A model generated the notes under the pieces. It was not told the DNA's origin. It ran no database searches and was given only the letters and a program-made list of their open reading frames with translations. Source: Affinundibacterium baiyunense (GTDB lineage: Bacteria > Pseudomonadota > Gammaproteobacteria > Burkholderiales > Burkholderiaceae_D). Taken from it: 64,000 bases of DNA. The stretch is taken from contig NZ_JAGSPM010000010.1 in assembly GCF_018139645.1 (NCBI RefSeq), forward strand, positions 62,001 through 126,000. Direction: 5' to 3'. A program made the position numbers and the translations under genes. Numbering within the stretch: the first letter of the stretch is position 1; the number at the start of each line of letters is the position of its first letter. This document shows, in pieces, positions 57,435 through 64,000 of the stretch.

Positions 57435-59593
57435 TATTTTTTTACTCCGGCAGGTTTCACCTCAGTCACTATCTTCGCTGGTGCTTGTGCTGGTACTTGG
57501 GGCGGTACTTGTGGTGGTACTTGCGGTGGTACTTTTGGCTGCGTTTGTGTTGGCAGCTTTGCGGGTGTTTGTCCTTGGCTTGATGCAGGTGTCGCCGAAG
57601 GTGTTGTCGCTGGAGGATTTACCGGTGCGTTATTTACCTGTGTATTAACAGATTCTGCCACCGGATTGTCGTCAGCATGCGTATGAGAAATATCTTCAAT
57701 CTCATTGCCAACCGCAGGTTGTACAGGAGTCGCTTTTTCCGCAGGACGTTTACCTAGCAAATAATAATCAAAAGCTTTACGCACAATCGGCGCTGCCGAT
57801 TCGGAACCATATCCGCCATTTTCGACAATGATCGCTACTGCAATCTTCGGTTTATCAATCGGGGCAAAAGCAATATACCAAGAATGATCACGGAAACGCT
57901 CGACCGCGTGCTTGGTTCCATGCTTCTCGGTTTTTTTCATGGCAATCACCTGTGCGGTACCTGTTTTACCACCGGAAGTATATTCAGCACCAGCAAAAGC
58001 GCGTGCGCCAGTACCTTCACGCACCACGCCACCCATCGCATTTTTGATAAATTCCACATTCTCTGGCTTCAAAGGAATGCGATAACTTTCTTTGGGAACG
58101 GTCAAACTACGTTGTTTGGTTTGCGGATCTTCGATCTGTTTCACCAAATGCGGTTTCATCACAACACCATTGTTTACCAGAATCGCGGTGGCATACGCCA
58201 TCTGCAAAGGCGTAAATGTATTTTGCCCCTGACCGATACCAAGCGAAATCGTATCACCGGGAATCCAACGCTGATTAGCGGGCTTTTTAAAGGCAGCGCG
58301 CTTCCATGCTGTCGAAGGCAGTAACCCTTTTCGCTCGTTATCCAAATCAATACCAGTGATTTGCCCCATCCCAAATTGCGCCATGAAATCGTGCATAGTA
58401 TCAACACCCATTTCATTCGCTAACTGATAAAAATAGGTATCACAAGACAAAGCCACAGCACGATACATATCAACGAAACCATGACCACCCGGTTTATCAT
58501 CTCGGAAAATCTTATTCCCAAAAGCGAAAAATCCAGGGTCGGAAATAGCCTGCGTCATGGTGCGTTTGCCTAGTTCCAAGGCCGCCAGTGCCATAAACGG
58601 TTTAAAGGTAGAACCAGGCGGATACGCGCCAGTCAAAGGGCGATTTAACAGAGGAATATCTTCGGAAGTATTCAGCTCATTCCAACTTTGCTGATCAATC
58701 CCTTCAACAAACAAGTTAGGATCAAAAGTCGGCATCGATACAAAAGACAGCACGTCACCAGTCTCAGGTTGAATCGCGACAAAAGCACCGCGACGATCAC
58801 CGAACGCTTCTTCCACAACTTTTTGTAATTCAATATCAACCGAGAGAATCAGATTTTTTCCAGAAGTCGGTAGATTTCGAGATAGGGTTCGTACGGGACG
58901 CCCACCTGCCGAAACTTCGACTTCTTCAAAGCCAGTGGTGCCGTGTAAGATTTTTTCGTAACTCTTTTCTAAACCTTCTTTGCCGATGTAGTTTGTGCCT
59001 TTGTAATTCGGTGCATCTTCACTATCTTCGATTAAATCAGCATCACGCTTATTAATCCGACCGATATAACCAATCACATGCGAGGCGACATCGCCCAAAG
59101 GGTATTGGCGAAACAAGCGGGCTTGTACATCCACACCAGGAAACCGAAAGCGCTGCGCAGTAAAACGCGCCACTTCCTCATCGGATAAGCGAGTACGAAT
59201 CGGCAAACTGCCAAAGCTTTTTGATTCTTCCATTAACTTACGCAAACGCTTGCGGTGCTTGGGTTGTATATCAACCAACTCCGCCAAATCATCAATCAAA
59301 CTATCTAAGTCTTGAGTAATCTTCGACGGCGTAATTTCTAAGGTGTAAGCAGAATAATTGCGCGCAAGGATGACGCCATTTCTATCTAGAATCAAACCAC
59401 GATTTGGTACGATAGGGACGACCGATATACGATTTTCATTGGCCTTGGTGGCATACGTGTCGTGCTTGATAATTTGCAGCCACACATAGCGCCCCAATAA
59501 AATACTGAAGCAGACGAGTGCCAGCAATCCAATGACGAATAAACGTACCCGAAATAAATATAGCTCACGCTCAGTATTTTTTAATTCTGTCAT
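57434..59593 (-). CDS. mrdA: Penicillin-binding protein 2 (MrdA)
   Basis: This 719-residue class B PBP has an N-terminal helix (about 16-40) and a pedestal with NRGLILDRNGVILA. The transpeptidase domain has S328-T-F-K331, SCDTYFY (SxN motif region) and SGGKTGTAQV. Beyond residue about 625 is a 95-residue Pro/Gln/Ala-rich tail containing PPQV repeats, absent from the compact E. coli enzyme as I remember it. It crosslinks side-wall peptidoglycan with RodA. It is 36 nt after mreD. Confidence 0.95.
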   Translation of the reverse strand: MTELKNTERELYLFRVRLFVIGLLALVCFSILLGRYVWLQIIKHDTYATKANENRISVVPIVPNRGLILDRNGVILARNYSAYTLEITPSKITQDLDSLIDDLAELVDIQPKHRKRLRKLMEESKSFGSLPIRTRLSDEEVARFTAQRFRFPGVDVQARLFRQYPLGDVASHVIGYIGRINKRDADLIEDSEDAPNYKGTNYIGKEGLEKSYEKILHGTTGFEEVEVSAGGRPVRTLSRNLPTSGKNLILSVDIELQKVVEEAFGDRRGAFVAIQPETGDVLSFVSMPTFDPNLFVEGIDQQSWNELNTSEDIPLLNRPLTGAYPPGSTFKPFMALAALELGKRTMTQAISDPGFFAFGNKIFRDDKPGGHGFVDMYRAVALSCDTYFYQLANEMGVDTMHDFMAQFGMGQITGIDLDNERKGLLPSTAWKRAAFKKPANQRWIPGDTISLGIGQGQNTFTPLQMAYATAILVNNGVVMKPHLVKQIEDPQTKQRSLTVPKESYRIPLKPENVEFIKNAMGGVVREGTGARAFAGAEYTSGGKTGTAQVIAMKKTEKHGTKHAVERFRDHSWYIAFAPIDKPKIAVAIIVENGGYGSESAAPIVRKAFDYYLLGKRPAEKATPVQPAVGNEIEDISHTHADDNPVAESVNTQVNNAPVNPPATTPSATPASSQGQTPAKLPTQTQPKVPPQVPPQVPPQVPAQAPAKIVTEVKPAGVKK
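57492..57539. repeat. Four 12-bp tandem repeats in the mrdA 3' end
   Basis: GGTACTTGGGGC, GGTACTTGTGGT, GGTACTTGCGGT and GGTACTTTTGGC follow one another. On the coding (minus) strand each gives a Pro-Pro-Gln/Lys-Val type four-residue unit in the proline-rich tail. The length is likely to vary by slippage. Confidence 0.85.
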
Positions 59594-59629
59594 GCCTGCT
59601 TAACTCCAGCCTGAGATTGAGTAACTTGC

Positions 59630-60145
59630 TTAAATCGGACGCGTATTGTCTTTATCGACAGCACGTCGCTGAGGAGCGAGAAGAAGCCACGTTGCGAGCG
59701 GCCATAAGGCGGTGGTGACAGCACATTCTAAGAAGAATAACCATCCCGGAAAATGCGAATCAGAAGACAATAAACGCACTGCAAGTTGAATCAACTGAAC
59801 GCCAAGAAACAAGGGGAAAACCTGTAAGCTTTGTACCACTGGAGGAAACCACAACACGCGACGATGAATTGAGATCGCAAAGTACGATAACAAGGTATAG
59901 GCCAAGGCATTTTCACCTAAATACACCGCATCATGCACATCCATCAGTAAGCCCATGATGAAAGCGACACCGATTCCAACTTTACGCGGTTGGTGAATGC
60001 TCCAAAACACCAAGGCCAAAGCAACAAAATCCGGCACGCCAACACTGAGTCCCCAAGGGAACAAATTCAAGATGAACGCCAGCATCAAACTAAAAGCGAT
60101 AAACAAAGAATTGGCGGGCAATAAAATGTAATGAGGATGGCTCAT
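59630..60145 (-). CDS. mreD: MreD, rod-shape membrane protein
   Basis: This 171-residue protein is almost entirely hydrophobic with about five helices. It includes LLPANSLFIAFSLMLAFILNLFPWG, VPDFVALALVFWSIHQPRKVGIGVAFIMGLLMDVHD and LGENALAYTLLSYFAI, the MreD signature order. Its ATG overlaps the mreC stop by 4 nt. By family it links MreC and the RodA/PBP2 machinery. Confidence 0.93.
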   Translation of the reverse strand: MSHPHYILLPANSLFIAFSLMLAFILNLFPWGLSVGVPDFVALALVFWSIHQPRKVGIGVAFIMGLLMDVHDAVYLGENALAYTLLSYFAISIHRRVLWFPPVVQSLQVFPLFLGVQLIQLAVRLLSSDSHFPGWLFFLECAVTTALWPLATWLLLAPQRRAVDKDNTRPI

Positions 60146-61236
60146 TTTTTATCCTCTTTAACTGTGCTAGCGGGATTCGCCCGCACATCCACTTTCGGTT
60201 GAACTGATGATGTTGGACTGGTTGAATTTGTTGGTGCTGTAGCAGCAATTGCACCGACTGGCGTTGCAGGCACAGCATCTGCATTTAAAGGAACCGCCTC
60301 TTTAACCGCCGCCTTATCCTCGTCTTTTGCCGAGTCACGCGTGACGCGACGATTAATTTTTTCTTTTTTAGTCCGTTCTTCTTCAGATTCCGGTGGTGCT
60401 AATTGGCTAGTATCAACTAATAAAATTAAGAGCTGCTTATGTTGCTCTAAACCTGCCACAGGCATACACAAGACGACCTCAAAAGTTGTACTCGCCTTAC
60501 TCTCTACTTGCGTTACTTTTGCTACCTGCAAACCCGGTGGATAGATTCCATCCAAGCCAGAAGTAATCAAGGTGTCGCCCAATTTGACATCCGCATTGCT
60601 GGTGACACGCATTTCCAAATAAGCTGAACGACCGCGACCATGAATCACGCTACGCATACCGCTGCGCTCAACCTGCACTGGAATCGCTTGATTTTTATCG
60701 GTCAATAAAGTGACTTCGGCGGTTAATGGAAAAACGCGCGTTACTTGCCCAATCACGCCGCGCTCATCGATGACTGGCTGACCTAATGCAACGCCCTGTT
60801 GCGATCCTTTATTCAAAATAATCTTACGCGCATATTCGTCACGTGCGTCATACAGGATCTCGGCTAACAATGATTTGCTAGGCGTACGCTCTTTCAATTC
60901 CAGTAAGCGACGTAAATGCGCGTTTTCACTTTCCAGTAAGTTGTTTTTTTGAACAGCTTGCGCTTGTAAAATTTGTTGCCGCTTCAATGTGCCAAGCTCG
61001 CTTTGCAGGCGCGTGGTCGAAGCAAAATAATCGCCCAACGCATTTGCCGCATCACGCGGCATCAATACCAACATCTGCAAAGGATAAAGGACGGTCGCTA
61101 CGATTTGACGTACGCGCACCAGAGAATTCAAGCGCGAATCGACTACTAATAAAGCGATCGCGAAGACAGCGAAGAACACCACTTTCACGCGCGCCGATGC
61201 GCCTTGTTTAAATAGTGGTGGTGGACTATGTTGCAT
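60142..61236 (-). CDS. mreC: MreC, rod-shape scaffolding protein
   Basis: This is 364 residues from the ATG at 61236 (MQHSPPPLFKQGASARVK, typical of MreC). It has an N-terminal helix (VVFFAVFAIALLVVDS), then a coiled coil (about 65-115, LQSELGTLKRQQILQAQAVQKNNLLESENAHLRRLLELK). A two-domain beta region follows with KIILNKGSQQGVALGQPV and LGDTLITSGLDGIYPPGL. The C-terminal ~70 residues are a charged then Ala/Pro/Thr-rich tail. It organises the elongasome in the periplasm. It lies 163 bp after mreB, with a terminator between. Confidence 0.93.
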   Translation of the reverse strand: MQHSPPPLFKQGASARVKVVFFAVFAIALLVVDSRLNSLVRVRQIVATVLYPLQMLVLMPRDAANALGDYFASTTRLQSELGTLKRQQILQAQAVQKNNLLESENAHLRRLLELKERTPSKSLLAEILYDARDEYARKIILNKGSQQGVALGQPVIDERGVIGQVTRVFPLTAEVTLLTDKNQAIPVQVERSGMRSVIHGRGRSAYLEMRVTSNADVKLGDTLITSGLDGIYPPGLQVAKVTQVESKASTTFEVVLCMPVAGLEQHKQLLILLVDTSQLAPPESEEERTKKEKINRRVTRDSAKDEDKAAVKEAVPLNADAVPATPVGAIAATAPTNSTSPTSSVQPKVDVRANPASTVKEDKK

Positions 61237-61268
61237 AGATGGACGCCAGCAAACAAGCAATAAAACTT

Positions 61269-61303
61269 AAAAAAAGATCTGGCATTCTACCGCTGCCAGA
61301 TCT
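61269..61303 (-). terminator. Intrinsic terminator between mreB and mreC
   Basis: On the minus strand AGATCTGGCA (61303-61294) and TGCCAGATCT (61284-61275) form a 10-bp stem followed by seven T (61275-61269). It lies downstream of mreB and just before the mreC start, so it should lower mreC expression relative to mreB. Confidence 0.85.
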
Positions 61304-61399
61304 GACTTTAAAAGCTAACTCTAATAGATCAATCGGGCGCTTACTAAACCAGACTTTCGCCTGCAACTGCACCCGCTTTTCAATCTAATCAATCTCAAA

Positions 61400-62977
<1,578 letters not shown>

Positions 62978-63280
62978 ATGTCACTAGAATTAAACGATGT
63001 TAAACGTATCGCCAATTTGGCACGACTCGAACTTGACGAAACACAGGCCAATCAAACGCTAGAAAAACTCAATGGATTCTTCGCGATTGCAGAGCAACTT
63101 AAAGCCGTTGACACCACAGGCATCGCTCCACTTAGCCACCCAATTGCTGCACTGATGCCTGAAATTTGTTTGCGCTTGCGTGAAGATCAAGTCGCTGAAA
63201 GCAATCACCGCGACGAGTATCAGCAAGTCGCACCAGCGACGCAGGATGGGCTCTACCTTGTACCAAAAGTCATCGAGTAG
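62978..63280 (+). CDS. gatC: GatC, Asp/Glu-tRNA amidotransferase subunit C
   Basis: This 100-residue protein has the full GatC pattern: MSLELNDVKRIANLARLELDE, LEKLNGFFAIAEQLKAVDTTGIAPLSHP and LREDQVAESNHRDEYQQVAPATQDGLYLVPKVIE. By family it wraps around GatA and GatB and stabilises the amidotransferase, which converts Glu-tRNA(Gln) or Asp-tRNA(Asn). gatA follows after 95 bp. Confidence 0.96.
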   Translation: MSLELNDVKRIANLARLELDETQANQTLEKLNGFFAIAEQLKAVDTTGIAPLSHPIAALMPEICLRLREDQVAESNHRDEYQQVAPATQDGLYLVPKVIE

Positions 63281-63375
63281 AACGATCGCCATTCAGTCAC
63301 TTTATGTGTAGCAGCCGGCCGAATAGCCCTGCAGCCATCACACCTTGAAACAAAGAACACGCTGAGAAAAATTCA

Positions 63376-64000
63376 TGCATACGCACTCATTAAAACAACT
63401 CTCTGCAATGCTGCAGAGCAAGCAAGTTTCCGCTACTGAATTAGCGACCCATTATTTAAATCGGATTGAAGCCAGCAATTTAAACGCCTTCACGCATGTA
63501 GATCGAGGCTTAACGCTGGCACAAGCAAACGCGGCGGATCAAGCGCTGGCCGCAGGCAATGCCACCGCACTAACAGGCATTCCAATTGCGCACAAAGATA
63601 TTTTTGTGACGCGCGATTGGCGTTCCACCGCAGGTTCACGCATGTTAGAAAATTATGTCAGTCCATTCGATGCCACTGTCGTCACCTTATTCAAGCAAGC
63701 TGGCATGGTCACGCTAGGCAAGCTCAATTGCGACGAATTTGCGATGGGCTCAGGCAATGAAAATTCCTATTTTGGCGCAGTCAAAAATCCTTGGGACACG
63801 AGTGCTGTTCCGGGTGGATCGTCTGGCGGATCGGCGGCTGCAATTGCCGCACGCCTGACACCAGCCGCAACAGGTACCGACACGGGCGGTTCAATTCGCC
63901 AACCCGCCGCGTTTTGTGGCGTGACTGGGATCAAGCCAACTTATGGCAGCGTCTCACGTTACGGCATGATTGCTTTTGCCTCTTCGCTAGACCAAGGTGG
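63376..64000 (+). CDS. gatA: GatA, amidotransferase subunit A (partial, C-terminus off the window)
   Basis: The ATG at 63376 opens a frame that runs off the right edge after 208 codons. It is an amidase-signature enzyme: [12 protein letters not shown] (catalytic Lys), [35 protein letters not shown] (cis-Ser) and [17 protein letters not shown] (nucleophile Ser). It generates ammonia from glutamine for tRNA amidation. Confidence 0.96.

Overview
The window is a chromosomal segment of a Gram-negative bacterium, most likely a betaproteobacterium of order Burkholderiales. An Oxalobacteraceae/Undibacterium-like source is my inference from moderate G+C and from typical gene orders: mreBCD-mrdA-rodA-rlpA, rsmI/yraN/diaA/dolP, argB-pyrimidine 5'-nucleotidase-slmA, a fused IcmF mutase and a fused indolepyruvate:ferredoxin oxidoreductase. 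No rRNA, tRNA, CRISPR array or prophage was recognised.

Layout. 1-5.7 kb: a truncated aminotransferase, a 104-bp MITE-like element sitting exactly at the stop codon of a large membrane-bound hybrid histidine kinase, and a TorF-type porin. 5.8-14.3 kb: a complete K+ uptake operon, read right to left, of a 35-codon membrane peptide, kdpF, kdpA, kdpB, kdpC, kdpD and kdpE. It is preceded by a promoter with a well-placed KdpE-like direct-repeat box. 14.5-18 kb: small envelope proteins of unknown function and a periplasmic binding protein. 18.2-19.5 kb: the peroxide sensor/effector pair ohrR-ohr with a clear double palindromic operator. 19.8-22.6 kb: a secreted serine hydrolase and a lipoprotein hydrolase.

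22.9-25.7 kb is the accessory region: a REP-associated tyrosine transposase (RAYT), then an AbiL/RloAB-type ATPase plus RloB (Toprim-like) pair, a probable abortive-infection anti-phage module with a diverged RloB. 25.8-33 kb: icmF, which carries a palindromic repeat inserted in frame in its coding sequence, and the indolepyruvate oxidoreductase, separated by another palindromic repeat pair. 33.6-36.3 kb: a BlaI/BlaR1-type repressor-protease pair whose protease has Sel1-like repeats instead of a penicillin sensor. 36.3-40.7 kb: S9 peptidase, LysR regulator and diguanylate cyclase. A highly structured, terminator-like candidate RNA lies in the 0.6-kb gap before ettA (41.3 kb).

43-49.6 kb: a FliL-like protein, a YigZ-type protein, slmA, a nucleotidase, a long palindromic repeat complex, argB, an ECF sigma/anti-sigma pair, and folE followed closely by a BLUF blue-light receptor. 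49.6-62.4 kb is mostly envelope biogenesis: an M48 protease with LemA, DolP, DiaA, YraN, RsmI, RlpA, and the rod-shape operon rodA, mrdA, mreD, mreC and mreB. The window closes with gatC and the start of gatA, which make Gln-tRNA/Asn-tRNA by transamidation.

All names rest on reading motifs and overall resemblance. No database search was run.
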